Shown: positions 1-12,671, numbered from the stretch's first letter. The stretch is 64,000 bases of DNA from Eunapius fragilis (GCA_963681505.1 OY811981.1:2711072-2775071), one strand, 5' to 3'. Made by a program: numbers and translations. The notes: generated by a model not told the origin, from the letters alone.

Positions 1-1168
1 ACTCCACCAATTCAGGAGACTGGAGGCAAGCAAAGAACTGCTATGGTACCAGGCACAATGCTACATCGTCGTTACATCTGTGAAGCAATCGTTATTACGT
101 GTACATTTACTATTCTAGCTGGTTCTGAACTGGTTTTCCCTCACGTTGGCTATCGTCTTTAGATTGTAATAGTTCATGCATGCGTGTATTTTGCAGCTGC
201 AGCATTTTTTTAGAGCTCTGAAACTGTTTTCATCAGATTAATATTTACTGCCATAATGTGCATACACTTGAAATGTACAGCTAAATTTACCTTGAGGCAT
301 GACTATCTGACCTCTGCCTTTCTTGACACTTCATTTTTCACACTTACATTATAGCAATTGACCTGGTGAACAGAACAAATCCATGCAGCACTAGACAATC
401 TATCCCACTGGTGACCTCCAATTCATGCCCCACTCCTAAAACCTAAACCACCCCCACCACCCCTCCCAAAAAAGCATCTTCCCTCTATGGAGAGGTAGAA
501 GTTGAAAATGGGGGCGTGGATAAAGGTGGGTGGGATGGGGTGCGTCTAAACTAACAGTTAAATGATTATTAAGCTTTAGCTTTTAGGGGTGTGTTGTGAT
601 TAGGGTTTTCAGATGTTTAATTATGATTAATGTGGTTGAAAGGTTTCAAGATATACATGTAAATGTAACTGAAGCCACCCCACCACACTCAATTCACCTT
701 CCCATCACCCTCCCTACCACACCACACCTCATTCACCTGCCCTTCACCCCCCCCCCCCCCCCACCACACCTCCCTACCTACCCATCACCCCACCATTGGG
801 CCCACTCACCATCACTTCTTGTATCTTTACCTCCATTGCAATAATGTCATATAAATCACAGCCAACTGTGGAATCATTATGTTCCCATTAGCATTCTCAT
901 ACTTCTCCAATATTGGGTTATGCATCAGGCAGGGCTGTGAACATTAAAAGCACATGTGGATTATAAACAAGCACATGATATAATGCCTCTCTTACTACAG
1001 CTATAGTCTCTTCCCTCCCCTATCCCCCTCATGTCCCTTTCACTTCCCCTCCCCCCCTCGCCCCACACTCCATCTCATTTTTCTCCTCCCTCTCCCTTGG
1101 TGGCAGAAAATAGTTTGGTTCAATGTGCCCATCAACCTCAGGTGCATCCTCAATGTGTTGTGTCTGTA

Positions 1169-1202
<34 letters not shown>

Positions 1203-1838
1203 TGTACATCTGTGTGTGTGTGTTGTGTTAGGTACAGTCTTGTCTTGAATAAGAAAATTAATCTGTGCCTAAGCCAATTATATATAATTTGATGGACTGG
1301 GGAAGAGATACCAGTCAGCATGGTGCTTAAAATGGCTGATTTAGGCATGTGTAGGAGATATTCTCTTTTAAAACTTGCTGAATATTCAGAGCTGTTTAAA
1401 CTAGAGATATTAATATACAGCATGAAAACAGCTTGCGCCACGGTGAAGCCATTTCATTTCCTGAAGCACTGATGTCGGTTACATGCCGCTCCTCCATTCC
1501 CCTCCTCCCTCTCTCCTCTTTCTCCTCCCCTCCCCTCCACTCCAACTCATATCAGAAGTGAAATATACATGACACATGGTGCATCATGTGATAATAGTAT
1601 GTCACTTCACATGACAACACTAGCCATGTATGTACCCTGCCACACATAACTGCCACTGCATGACCAGAGGTATCTCAGTCAGCACATAACTTCGACCAAA
1701 TAAGGACAGTCAAGTTCCCAATATTGTTACACGCCCACACTATTAGTATTGACACTGTGGCCACGGGATCCATTTGAACTGCCAACAACACTGGTACACC
1801 TCAAATGCTCTAAATGACCCATCCTCCTCGTGTGTTTG
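1..1838. other. Intergenic sequence, no gene recognised
   Basis: I see no supportable gene. The first 160 bases are open in + frame 1 but show no recognisable domain and could be the end of an exon that begins outside the window. The region holds a C-run near 748-762, pyrimidine-rich stretches near 1010-1090 and 1490-1540, and a GT microsatellite at about 1170-1200. Short open frames over the GT tract are products of the simple repeat. Confidence 0.5.
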
Positions 1839-4626
1839 CTAACAGTGCCTGGCCTTGTTGATAAAGTCATTGCGCTTGTCATCTGTGTCCATCCTCGAGT
1901 CATGCTGGTGTGTAACGTCTGTTGAGTGGAACATGGTGGGCTGTACCAAGGAGGTACTACCGCACATGTACCCTGGACCCCCGTCACTGATAGGAGAGGC
2001 TTCCGTAGTAACTGGCATATCTCCTTGCCCAATTGCATTGGCTTCATGCTGGTCTTCTTGGAAGTTGCTGCCTTGTGGATATTCTGGCTGGAAACGTAAC
2101 AAGACATCTTCACAGGGTGATGAGCGACTGGTGTCACTAGAGCATTGACCAGTGCTGTATGAGTTCAGAAGTTGTTGCTGGTGGTGGATAGCACTTGGGA
2201 CCTGAGAGACATTCGGGTTCTCATCAGCACGTTCTACTTGGTGGCTGAAAGTTGAAGTGACATTTATATAACACACTCATTACCCACACATCACATTCAC
2301 CCACACCACATCAGCCCACACATCACACTCACCCACACATCACACTCACCCACACTTCACACATCACTCACATATCACATCCACCCACATCACCCAACAC
2401 ACTTCACTCACCCACACCACACACACCCACATATCATACCACCACACACCACACTCACCCACACCACACACATCACATCCACCCCACCAACACATCACAC
2501 CCACTCTCACACATCACACCCAGCCACATGTCACACCCACCCACACACCACACTCACCTTGGACACATTGAATTTTTCTTACGACTGGGAAGAAGTGGTG
2601 GGAAGGAGGAGGAAGAGATAGGGGAGGAGTTGGTAAGTACTCTTATTAAAGTTTATGTGTGTTTCATACTCTTGGACGCCATCTTACAGGGGGCCCAAAG
2701 TAAAAGCATGAAGGGGAGGGGGAGGGTAGTGGGAAGGAAGTGAGAAGGGGAGGGGAAGGGGAAGGGGAGGGGACGGGGAGGGGAGGAGTGGAATCATCCT
2801 TATTACTGCACTCACCATTTGATGGTGATGATGATGATGACAACAACAGCAGCAAAGGCAACAGCAACAATAACTCCTACTGATAGCCCTGCTGCCATGG
2901 CAACAGGAGGGCCAGTAGCAATGGCATCAACGCCTTCAGTCACCACCAAGCTAATGGAGGGCTTTGTTGGAACATCTGAGGTCATGGGCAGTTTTTCATA
3001 TCCTGGGGAAGAGGATGAGGAGGAAGAGGAGGAGGAGGAGGAGGGGGAGGGGGAGGAGAATGAAGCCATAAAAGATGTGCTGAGGTTTGCAGCTCTGGGG
3101 GTGAGGCTTCTGATGGAAATGTGACCTGACACCCCCTCCACCAGGAAGATCTGACCATCCACCATCTTGATTATGGATGGGTCCCCACTCCACATAAACA
3201 GCCTGCCTTGCCCTGGGGGGGTCACTGCCATTGTGATCACCGTCAGCTCTCCCCCGTAAACGTCCAGTGCCAACACGGTGCCGTTGTTCAGAGCGAAGGT
3301 AAACACGGGACTGTTGCCATGGACACACAACGCATCTGCAAAAGTGTACTGGAGAGATACGTGCACTCTTGGGCGCGTTGATGAGGTGAGGAAGAGGGAA
3401 CCGTTTGGAAAGTGGGTCACGACGGTGTCCCAGCTGGAGCAGGGATAAGGTACCCCCTCCGATGGGCCATAGGGTAGGGCGTCCTCCCTGCAGAGGGAAA
3501 AGGCAACCCCACTTGCGTCTGAGCAACGCACGATGGCTCTGTTGTTGCCGTAGTACTCCAGACGTTGGAACGTGGGACAGTACGGGGCAACACTGATGGG
3601 TAGCACCCTGAGGGGCACCACCTGCCTGTCCAGGTCAGGGTTGGTGATGAAGGCCACCACGTTGAGGTCGTCCATCACGAAGACGTTGTCCGAGATGACC
3701 GGGTTAACGTTTGGACAGTTGGCCTGATCTGGTATGTAGACGGGCTCGGAGAAAAAGTCAGGGTTTATAACGTTCCAGGTGCTCAGGTGCGACAACTGGC
3801 TGGGACCGGCGCTGACATCCGTGAGATCGAGTCTCATGAAGTCGATGAAAGGATTGCTGGCGGTGGCGTTGACGCATAGAAGGAAGGCCGTCGACTGGGT
3901 GGTGAACAGCGAGGAGGTTGGGTTACAGCTCCGAGCGACGGGTATGGTGTTGCGGTTTTTGTACACCAGTGCACCGCCGACAGGGTCATATGTGTAAGTG
4001 ATGTGTGCCACGCCCTTCTCCAGCGGGATGAGGGCGTTAACCATCGTCCCGTTGGAGTGCACGCTGACGTTGCATTGGTGAGGTTTGATAACGCACTCTT
4101 CGGGTAAGGCGTAGCCGTCGATGTTCACGGAGCTGGTTTGACCGGAAGGTGAGGCAAGGCTGACTTGTATCCCAGACTGTTGGTTACTGGCTAGTACTGT
4201 GTAGCGACCGACAGCACCTGTACGACCAGAAATGAGCACTATGATAGATAATAGATAAGTGTGTTTGTGGCGGAGGGGGATGTATCCTCCGCAGTTTGTC
4301 GCCAAAATGATATGCACACTGACACTACTCCGTCAATCCGCTACTCTCGTCGGCTTCATGTTAATAAGGCTGCCTATCTCCCTCCCTCGAAATGCTTACG
4401 CGCGCATAGGCCTACGTGCTACTGGGTTCCAATAACCTTTTCCCTACCCCCGCTTCCACCCTCTCCCCCCTTCCCCGACACCAAACAAAAACCAAATACT
4501 CAGATCCACAATGCCGGACGGTGTGCAAGTATAGAGATATTGGGAAGGGCACTCACAATGTCCAACACTGGTCAAGCCGAACTGCAGGGCGGCCAACGGT
4601 AGCAGCAATCCACGATAGGCTTGCAT
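1839..4626 (-). CDS. Single-pass receptor-like glycoprotein, tandem copy 1 (3 exons)
   Basis: I do not recognise the family. Exon 1 (4626-4557) encodes a signal peptide (MQAYRGLLLPLAAL...). Exon 2 (4217-2816) encodes a Cys-containing ectodomain with many N-glycosylation sequons, a poly-Ser stalk and a TM segment ending IIIITIK. Exon 3 (2244-1839) encodes a roughly 134-residue polar cytoplasmic tail ending KARHC. Donors are GTGAGT and GTGAGTG; acceptors end in ACAG and TCAG. Intron phases are 1 and 2, and the sum (1878 nt) gives 625 aa with no frame break. Shared ectodomain landmarks with copy 2 are SCNP, a Cys-Pro pair before the phrase LEYYG, PYPCS.W and FPNGS/FPNHS, then a Cys before V.G or VNS. 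The tail shows no kinase domain or clear ITAM/ITIM. Role is inferred: cell-surface recognition. Confidence 0.75.
2278..2565. repeat. CA-rich minisatellite in receptor copy 1 intron 2
   Basis: Imperfect tandem units of the type CACCCACACATCACACT fill most of the intron between the TM exon and the tail exon of receptor copy 1. A purine-rich GGGGAGGGGAAGG tract follows at about 2710-2790. Confidence 0.85.
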
Positions 4627-5044
4627 AACTGTAGGTCCCCTGTACAAACTGCTGCATCACTAATATAGCAACAGGAGTAACTTCGTCATTACAAAATAAT
4701 AATAATAATAACTATAATCTATTTTTACATCACACGGGATTACCGGGGGAGTGGAGGAGACCAGTGACGTAATGCATGCGCTGAATCGAAGTGTGGGCTT
4801 GCACGTAAGATCTGGACTGTGTTTAAAATAAAAGTTGGAGTGAACGGAGGAGTGAAAAGCAAGCTGTTCGGACGGAACAGGACCACGCGATTAGCACTAC
4901 ATTAAAAGTACGTGTGTGAGGGGGGGGGGGGGGGGGCTGGTGTGTTGGACGTTGATATATTTAATAATGCTATCTTTTCGTGTACCGGTAATACATTAAG
5001 CCCCTTCATACTATGTGATATCTTACTTTTGGGGGGGAGGGGAT

Positions 5045-5079
<35 letters not shown>

Positions 5080-6573
5080 GAACCCTGCTGCCTCCATTAT
5101 TTTTCAGTTTGGCCAGGCAACAGGATGCTAAAATCAACTGCAAGTAGCAACTAACTTATTAATTATGTTATAATCCTTTGCTTTCTTCAATTCCAAATGA
5201 CACCCAGCTATCATGAACAATATTATCATTTCCCAAAAACCCTAACACAATTTTTATTCCACAACATTATGTTTTCATCATTTTGGTCACGGTACAAAGG
5301 GGTGGGGTCAATGTTTAAAAGGCCTTCAATTTTAGTTTACCTGTTCAAGAAAATTCAGCAGTATGGTGTATATGATGTAATGGAAATTCGATCACGATCA
5401 TAAATTAGTGAATGCCTTTTTATCTAATAATACAATCGAGACCCTATTCTTTAAGGCTGCTAGCATATATGATGCAGTCCACACACCAGGTCTGACTACT
5501 CATACATTATATTCATGCCCTAAGTGTCTCAGACATGTGAGGCTACTGATTTAATTGTGGCGTTGTAAGGTAGGACGTGTCATCTGTTGAAAAAGATTTA
5601 ACAACACGATATCCATCTCACTGCAATGGTGTCATGAATGACTGCAAACCAAAGTCATGTTCCTGAGTTGGGGCAAAGAGGTTAACCAAATGATACACCT
5701 TTCTCCTGTGAGGGCTTGGACAGCTAGCTAGGCTGTGATGGGATCTATGTGAGGGCTTGGACAGTTAGCTAGGCTGTGATGGGATCTATGTGAGGGCTTG
5801 GACAGCTAGCTAGGCTGTGATGGAGGGCTTGGACAGCTAGCTAGGCTGTGATGGAGGGCTTGGACAGCTAGCTAGGCTGTGATGGAGGGCTTGGACAGCT
5901 AGCTAGGCTGGATGTTGATGTGTGTGGCTTTGCTGCCATTTGGGACTCGCTGTGACCTCCGATAAACAGTGGGTCGGTCATGGCTAGGTTCATTAGTTAA
6001 AAATACCAGTGCAGTTGTACAACCGATCAGCCGAGTCCCCAGACTAGCACTCAGATATCATGCCTATCACAGAAAGGTACCTCAAAAAGGTCAATTATAA
6101 AACCAGAAGAGCAATGGTGAAACCATCCACTGTTGAGAAGTGATGGGGTCTGAACCTAAGGACTAGTGAGATTTCCAAAATGGAACTTTTTTCAGTTCCA
6201 AGTGTACTGCACCACATTAAAAAGATTCCCTTAACATGTATGCTCTACATGTTTGCCTGCCACAGGCCCCGCCCCTTGACCCTTCCCACTTCAGTACATA
6301 TGCCAAAGATGGTCAGAGATGACAAGACACATATCCCATATTTACATGCATGCACAGCATAAAAAAATAATAACCCTACACACATGTACGGCAGCAGAAC
6401 ACATAGAAAAGCATGCAGAGGTGAGGGAATGCAGTGTTGGAGATGTGATGACTGTATACCATATAACCATATAAGGCAGGGCATCACCCCCCACATAAAG
6501 GCAGGAGCCATCCAGACCACACCCCCCCCCCCCCCCCCAAAGAAATGAAAAAGAAAAATAATGATAGGTTGCT
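4627..6573. other. Gap between receptor copies 1 and 2
   Basis: No gene supported. It contains two long G-runs (about 4920-4936 and 5046-5079) and a minisatellite at about 5700-5910 with the core GAGGGCTTGGACAGCTAGCT: the first units are longer and share GGGATCTATGT, the later ones are shorter. A C-run lies at about 6523-6538. The promoter of copy 1 should lie just above 4626, but no clear element stands out. Confidence 0.6.
5700..5910. repeat. Minisatellite, core GAGGGCTTGGACAGCTAGCT
   Basis: About six tandem units. Two early units carry an extra GATCTATGT segment that the last three lack, so there are two unit lengths in one array. Confidence 0.9.
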
Positions 6574-9151
6574 CTATGCACGTGTGTTGAGTGCAGCAAT
6601 TTTGCTGTCCATGTCGTTCCTTCTGTCCTCACTTCTGAGTTCTGCATCCTTCTCCACCACGTCACGGGCACTGAGGGAAGGAATGGGCACCCCATGTCCC
6701 GTCTCAAGAGATGACTCCTGTGGAACTGCGTTCTCCTCCATTGGCACGGTGGTGGGCTCCAACATGTTCTGGTCACTACCATGGGGTGTGTTCAAAACAT
6801 AAGCAAGCTCATTCAACTCTGGTGGTGCTGGCACAGGTTGTTCCAAACTACAAGCAGTCTCCATTCCATTCCACTCGGGCATTTGTTCCAAACTACGAGG
6901 GGCCACCATTCCATTCCATACTGGCGTTGGCTCGGGTCGTTCCAGACTGAAAGGGGTCTCCGTTTGGTCTGGACTGCCTGAGGTAGCTAACCCAGATTCC
7001 ACACTCTCATTCTGGGTCACACCAGCTGCCAACTCAAACGTTGCGTCCGAGGAATCAGTGGCAATAGACAAACGTACGGGACCAAGGGTCACCAACTTGG
7101 ACTTGGAGCTGGGCTGCCCTGTTGTCTCCTCACCATGGATACTATCCGCTGTTCTTTTATACCTGAAATGAATAAAATTGCCATCTGATCACAAACACTT
7201 CTAAAACCCACAACACGTGCACAGAAGCCATAAGTTTATAGTTGCATTATAACCCTGACCACATGTACACCTCCTCAACCTCAATAGCCCAATCACTTCT
7301 ACCCTGACCACATGTACACCTCCTCAACCTCAATAGCCCAATCACTTCTTACCTTCTATGTCTGCACCTGCATCCCACCACTGATAAGGTAATGATAATT
7401 GCTATAGCACCACACCCACCACTAATCATCACACCAATCACAATGAGCTGTGTGCCAGTCAGAGAGGACAGCTGAGCTTGAGCTTTGTAGGGAGATGATG
7501 GTGATGGTGACAGTGATGAGGTACGAGGTGATGATGAGGAGGCATCAGGAGATGGTAGCTGTGAGGGTGGTTGAGGGAAGGAGGAAGAAATGGCTGCCTT
7601 GGGGGAGCAGGGACAGGTGTGTTGGTTAGGTGGTCCTACAAAGGAGGTGGAGAGGTCAGGAGGGAAGGGCAGACCCACCACCTCGTGGGGACCATTGGGG
7701 CAGCTGAGGTTGACCACCTTGTACATACGGCCATCGATGAACCCCACGAGGAAGGAACCTTCATGCTCTGAGAAGTCCAGCCCTGGGCAGAGGACTGGGG
7801 AGGAGACAGACCAAGAGCACCCAGACGTTCCCAGTGTGGTCACGCCGCCATCTTGAATTCTGACGGCATACACCGAGCCGTTCCAGTGACGGTAGACAAA
7901 GTGTGGATCTTTGGAGTTGACGCACCTGGCCTCTGACACACCTTCAACTGTGATGGGCGGAGTAGCAGTTCCGTTTTCAAAGATGGCAACCATGGAGTGA
8001 TTGGGGAACATCCACGCCACCACCCCCCAGGTGGAACACGGGTACGGAACGGAGACGGAGTGATTGGCGACAGGCCGCAGCGGTCGGCGACAGGGGTCAA
8101 AGGTGAACGCGCTCCCGGCGGAGCACCTCAGCAGCACTGCACTCCCGTGCGAGGTGCTTCCGTAGCACTCCAGGTGTCCAGAGGAGGGGCACGCCGAGCT
8201 GAGGAACTCAAACGGCATTCCTGTGAACACGTTCGGCGCTGCAGCCGTAAAGGCTGCGACGAATGCATGGGTGCGGTCCAGGAACAGGGCCGTGTCGGCC
8301 ACGGTACCAACCACGGGACAGTAGGCGTTCGAAGGAACGTACAGGGGCGCGTATATGGGGCCAGACGTTGCCATGGAGTCCAAGGTCGTGAAGGTCGGCT
8401 CACCGCTGCCGACGGTAAGCACCAATGATGTCACAGCCGAGTCAGATACACACAGGACGCCCAGTTCGTGTGACGACCCCGCGCTCTGGGCGACGGTGAG
8501 CGGGTTGCAGGATTGAGGTGTGGGGACGAGGGAGACGCGTGTGAGGTTCCATAGCGTGGCCGTGTATTCGTAGTCCAACACCACGAGGGACCCCCTTGCG
8601 GGGACGTACACGCTCAGTAACTCCTTGGGGCCCTCCCTGTATCGGACCGCGGTGGCGTTGCAATTGGAGCGGTGTCCCGCGGCTTTGCACTCGGCGGGAA
8701 GGCGGACGTCGGGGACCAACAGCGGGAACGTGTCGATGCCCGGAGACGTCACGTGTACGTTCAGTCCCTCCGTTGTGTTGTGAACAAAGACATGGTGTAT
8801 CGAACTGCAGCTGTGCACACCTGAATAATAGAGGTGACATGTTTGTCGACAAAGGCCAAAGGGATAAGGGACGCGCCTTAATTAGCATAAATTAATATAA
8901 CCTCTGGCCATATCGACACCTTTCCCGATCCTGAAAATGACTTTCTACGTACTACATCTAAAGATCACATGCCTAAATTGAGCACTTCAAACACCCTAGC
9001 TGGTATCGGGTGTGTGAGATAATGTTTATCGCACACGGTTCCGGGTCCTTAACATACCTGTACAGGTAGTAGCGATCCAGAAGAGAATTAGTGACAATAG
9101 CCGTAGCTTACTCGAACACCAGTCCAAATAATGCCGAAAGTACAAGTCCAT
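6574..9151 (-). CDS. Single-pass receptor-like glycoprotein, tandem copy 2 (3 exons)
   Basis: Paralogue of copy 1 with the same architecture. Exon 1 (9151-9058) encodes an N-terminal signal segment containing LRLLSLILFWIATTC; donor GTATGT. Exon 2 (8820-7353) encodes the ectodomain, a Ser/Pro stalk with SPSPSSP, a TM segment (about 25 hydrophobic residues starting at LIVIGV) and the basic stop-transfer CRCRHRR; donor GTAAGA. Exon 3 (7162-6574) encodes a 195-residue tail starting YKRTADSIHGEE. Phases 1 and 2 match copy 1; 2151 nt gives 716 aa with no interruption. The tail carries an internal repeat of about 16 residues (WNGM..., SLEQ) twice and the phrase ELAYVL. Function unknown; a lineage-specific surface receptor is the simplest reading. 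Confidence 0.77.
7252..7349. repeat. 49-bp tandem duplication beside a splice donor
   Basis: The unit beginning ACCCTGACCACATGTACACC occurs exactly twice in a row. It starts 3 nt beyond the end of receptor copy 2 exon 2, inside intron 2. Confidence 0.9.
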
Positions 9152-9258
9152 TTCTAATACAAGTACAAGTCTATGTGGTACCGTCTATTTTCGCGGCCTA
9201 CTACCGGAAACGACACCGATCGACATTACGTATGACGTATAGCAAGTGCACTCGTGTA

Positions 9259-9263
<5 letters not shown>

Positions 9264-9340
<77 letters not shown>
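9264..9340. repeat. AC microsatellite
   Basis: An almost pure AC run of about 75 bases, just upstream of the first exon of receptor copy 2. Confidence 0.97.
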
Positions 9341-9781
9341 ACACACACGAGGCAATCATTCAAGATACATGTGTGTATATAAAATGGTATAGACATAAAT
9401 CACACAGAAATATACACATACAGCTGAGCTTGAGGGTAAAAAAGCAGTCCGAATTTAAAAAAAAAGCAGGATGTAGGGTGGGGACCCTTTTGATAGAGAC
9501 CTCATTGTTAGTAAGAGTCATGGGGGGGGGGGGGGGGGTACTCAGACAGCTGATGCATCTCTTGGAAGATATGGTACATTTCCTATGGCAAAGATGGTAG
9601 GGACATCTTGCGTTCCTTGTGCAGAGATAGGGGGTTGTTCAGGGTCTACATCTTGTTCCCCGTGCCCTTGGATAGTGGCTACTACTGCTGGACCATCACT
9701 GCTGCCATCTGTACAGAGTTTTGCCTCTTCATCAGGTCTGGAGGAAGGAGGTACATGTAAGTGTCTTACAGAGTTGGAATG

Positions 9782-10412
9782 TGGGGAGTGGGTAGGGGGG
9801 GTGTGCAGGAAGGGGAGATGGGGTGGAGGGAAGAGAGATGGTGGAGGGAGGGGAGAGGAGTGGAGGGAGGGAGAGGAGTGGAGGGAGGGGAGAGGAGTGG
9901 AGGGAGGGGAGAGGGTGGAGGGAGGCAGAGGGTGGAGGGAGGGGAGAGGGAGGGGAGAGGAGTGGAGGGAGGGGAGAGGAGTGGAGGGAGGGGAGAGGAG
10001 TGGAGGGAGGGGAGAGGAGTGGAGGGAGGGGAGAGGAGTGGAGGGAGGGGAGAGGGTGGAGGGAGGGGAGAGGAGTGGAGGGAGGGGAGAGGGTGGAGGG
10101 AGGGGAGAGGAGTGGAGGGAGGGGAGAGGAGTGGAGGGAGGGGAGAGGGCTGGAGGGAGGGAGAGGGTGGAGGGAGGGGAGAGGAGTGGAGGGAGGGGAG
10201 AGGGTGGAGGGAGGGGAGAAGGTGGAGGGAGGGGAGAGGAGTGGAGGGAGGGGAGAGGGGTGGAGGGAGGGGAGAGGAGTGGAGTGAGGGGAGAGGAGTG
10301 GAGGGAGGGGAGAGGGTGGAGGGAGGGAGAGGGTGGAGGGAGGGGAGAGGAGTGGAGGGAGGGAGAGGGTGGAGGAAGGGGAAGGAGTGGAGGGAGGGGA
10401 GAGGGGGTGGAT
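9782..10412. repeat. G-rich minisatellite (GGAGGGAGGGGAGAGGAGT-type units)
   Basis: About 630 bases of near-perfect 15- and 19-base units made only of G and A with one T. It lies in the intron between the ectodomain and tail exons of receptor copy 3. All six frames stay mostly open because of composition, giving false Arg/Gly/Glu or Ser/Pro/Leu proteins. Each unit has runs of three or four G, so G-quadruplexes are possible on the + strand. Confidence 0.95.
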
Positions 10413-10599
10413 GCAGGGTAGAGAGGAAGAGAAGGGGCATGATCAACAGGGAGAGAAGGAATAGGGAACAGATAGTAACATTGCTCTTACAAAAGCGGCT
10501 GATATGGAACAGCAGCTTTGCATATTCTTCGGATAACACTGATATGTAAGACCAGGATTTGTAGAGTCACAAATGAAAACAGAACACTACTTTCACAGA

Positions 10600-10632
10600 T
10601 ACACACACACACACACACACATACAATCAACA

Positions 10633-10687
<55 letters not shown>
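10600..10687. repeat. AC microsatellite in receptor copy 3
   Basis: Interrupted AC run next to the broken TM region of receptor copy 3. Confidence 0.95.
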
Positions 10688-10689
<2 letters not shown>

Positions 10690-12671
10690 CAACACACATA
10701 AAAAGCACTGTACACATGCAACTACATTTCATTAGACAAACATACCATGCTAAAACCAATACCACCACCATCACTATGACTAGCCCCCAACTGTACATGT
10801 GATGATGACAATGATGTACTCTGGTCGGAAAGATGCAACAGATGGTGCATGAGTGGTGGCTGCCTTGGGGGAGCAGGGACAGGTGTGTTGGTCAGGTGGT
10901 CCTACAAAGGAGGTGGAGAGGTCAGGAGGGAAGGGCAGACCCACCACCTCATGGGGACCATTGAGGCAGCTGAGGTTGACCACCTTGTACGTACGGCCAT
11001 CGATGAACCCCACGAGGAAGGAACCTTCATGCTCTGAGAAGTCCAGCCCTGGGCAGAGGACTGGGGAGGAGACAGACCAAGAGCACCCAGACGTTCCCAG
11101 TGTGGTCACGCCGCCATCTTGAATTCTGACGGCATACACCGAGCCGTTCCAGTGATGGTAGACAAAGTGTGGATCTTTGGAGTTGACACACCTGGCCTCT
11201 GACACACCTTCAACTGTGATGGGCGGAGTAGCAGTTCCGTTTTCAAATACGGCAACCATGGAGTGATTGGGGAACCTCCACCCCCCAGGTGGAACACGGG
11301 TACAGAACGGAGACGGAGTGATTGGCGACGGGCCGCAGCGGTCGGTGGCAGGGGTCAAAGATGAACGCGCTCCGGGTGGAGCACCTGCCTCCGTAGTACT
11401 CGAGGAAGGGAGGAGGGGCCTGGGGGCAGGCATCGCCAAGGAGACGGAGACTGTAAAACAGCTTGGGGGGTGGGGCTCAGAGAGGCTAAGAGGAAGTCAG
11501 GACCAGCAGCAAATGCCACAACAGTGGCCACCACAGAGAGCAGAAGACAGTTGGCTAGCTCCTCGACGAGGACAGGATTGGATAGCGACGGCGGGATGGC
11601 GCGGCTATACGCTCTGATTTCCACAAAGGATGAAAGGCAGACGTCGTCCGAGCACAGGTCCAGTCCCAGGGTGATGACATCACTGCTGCCGTCAGGGGAC
11701 TGGCGCAGGGACAGGATCGGCAGCGTTGACCCTTGGACGTATCCCACGGCAACAGGGTTGCAGCTTGCGGATGCTCTTAGGACGCAGGGCGCCGTGGGGG
11801 CGGGGCTCCAACCGATGACATTGTCGTTGTTGTTGGGGCCACGGTATGTGCACGTCAGAGGGAGTATCCCGCCCCCCACAGGGATGAGAATGGTTATGTT
11901 GCCATCGTCCAGGTGGACTGATGTGATGTTGCACTGAGTGTAGCTGGCTCCACACTCTGAGGGAAGGTGGACATTTGGGATGGTGATCGTGATGTTGATC
12001 ATGGCTGACGCGAGGGAGACGTCAATACCGTCAGATCTGTTACGAACAAACACGTAATGCAGTACGCTGCAATTCTCAGCTCCTGTGAGTGTGAGTTGTG
12101 AGTGTAGTGAGGATGACGTGCCATGGCTAATACACATGTGATACCTGGCCTACTTAATTGGGTCCACTATGTCTAACTTTGTCTTGTCTTCCTAACACCC
12201 ATCCCCTCCACAAGACATAATTTATCCCGCAAAAGATTTGAAGGTTCCTCTGGGGTGGTACCTTTGTCATAGTGCACGGAGGCCTGCAACAATGCAGGCT
12301 CTAATATGATCACCTCGCCAGTGACTGTTCTATTACACCGTTTTCTTGTGGATTTACAAAACCTTAGCAACCGTAAGCCAAGTTACACTGCTATAGAGGC
12401 GTGTGCTACAGCCTACAGCCTAGATTAGCTAGCCGCGTATATGGCGCGGTTTTTATATGGCTAAAAATGTAGCGCATTTTCTGTTTGACAAAAAAAGAAA
12501 AAAGAAACAATTCGAAGGTGTCATCTTCTGCGCAAATGCCGGCTTACCAGTTTCCGTGGTAACCACATTTTCGTTCAGGTGAACCGTGGCAGCGGGGGAG
12601 AGGTATATGGACGACAAAGCCAGACATACCACCAGGACTCTCATGACGTCGATATAGAAATAATGGGACAT

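Larger units (their letters stand above)
9542..12671 (-). pseudogene. Receptor-like gene, tandem copy 3, frame-broken
   Basis: The third family member keeps the exon layout. Exon 1 is 12671-12548 (signal peptide MRVLVVCLALSSIYL; an in-frame ATG at 12644 is the better start; donor GTAAGC). The ectodomain exon begins at 12082 after TCACAG, with phase 1. The tail exon is 9737-9542: acceptor CTCCAG, phase 2 as in the other copies, 65 codons then TGA. The ectodomain frame breaks at least twice: around 11400-11450, and at about 11275 where 8 nt present in copy 2 are missing. About 35 nt near 11380 is also missing. A hydrophobic stretch (LVIVMVVVLVLAWYV) at about 10735-10785 lies in yet another frame and looks like the old TM segment. 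The exon is followed by AC and GA repeats. Either a pseudogene or a misassembled gene; open first and tail exons suggest recent loss. Confidence 0.65.

Noticed and set aside
1839-2276. Calling the receptor tail exons separate small genes
   Set aside because: Each lies behind a good acceptor in the phase needed by the upstream TM exon, so they belong to the receptor genes.
9766-10549. Long Gly/Glu/Arg-rich and Ser/Pro/Leu-rich open frames on both strands
   Set aside because: They are produced by a GGAGGG minisatellite that leaves all frames open; no domain or start context.
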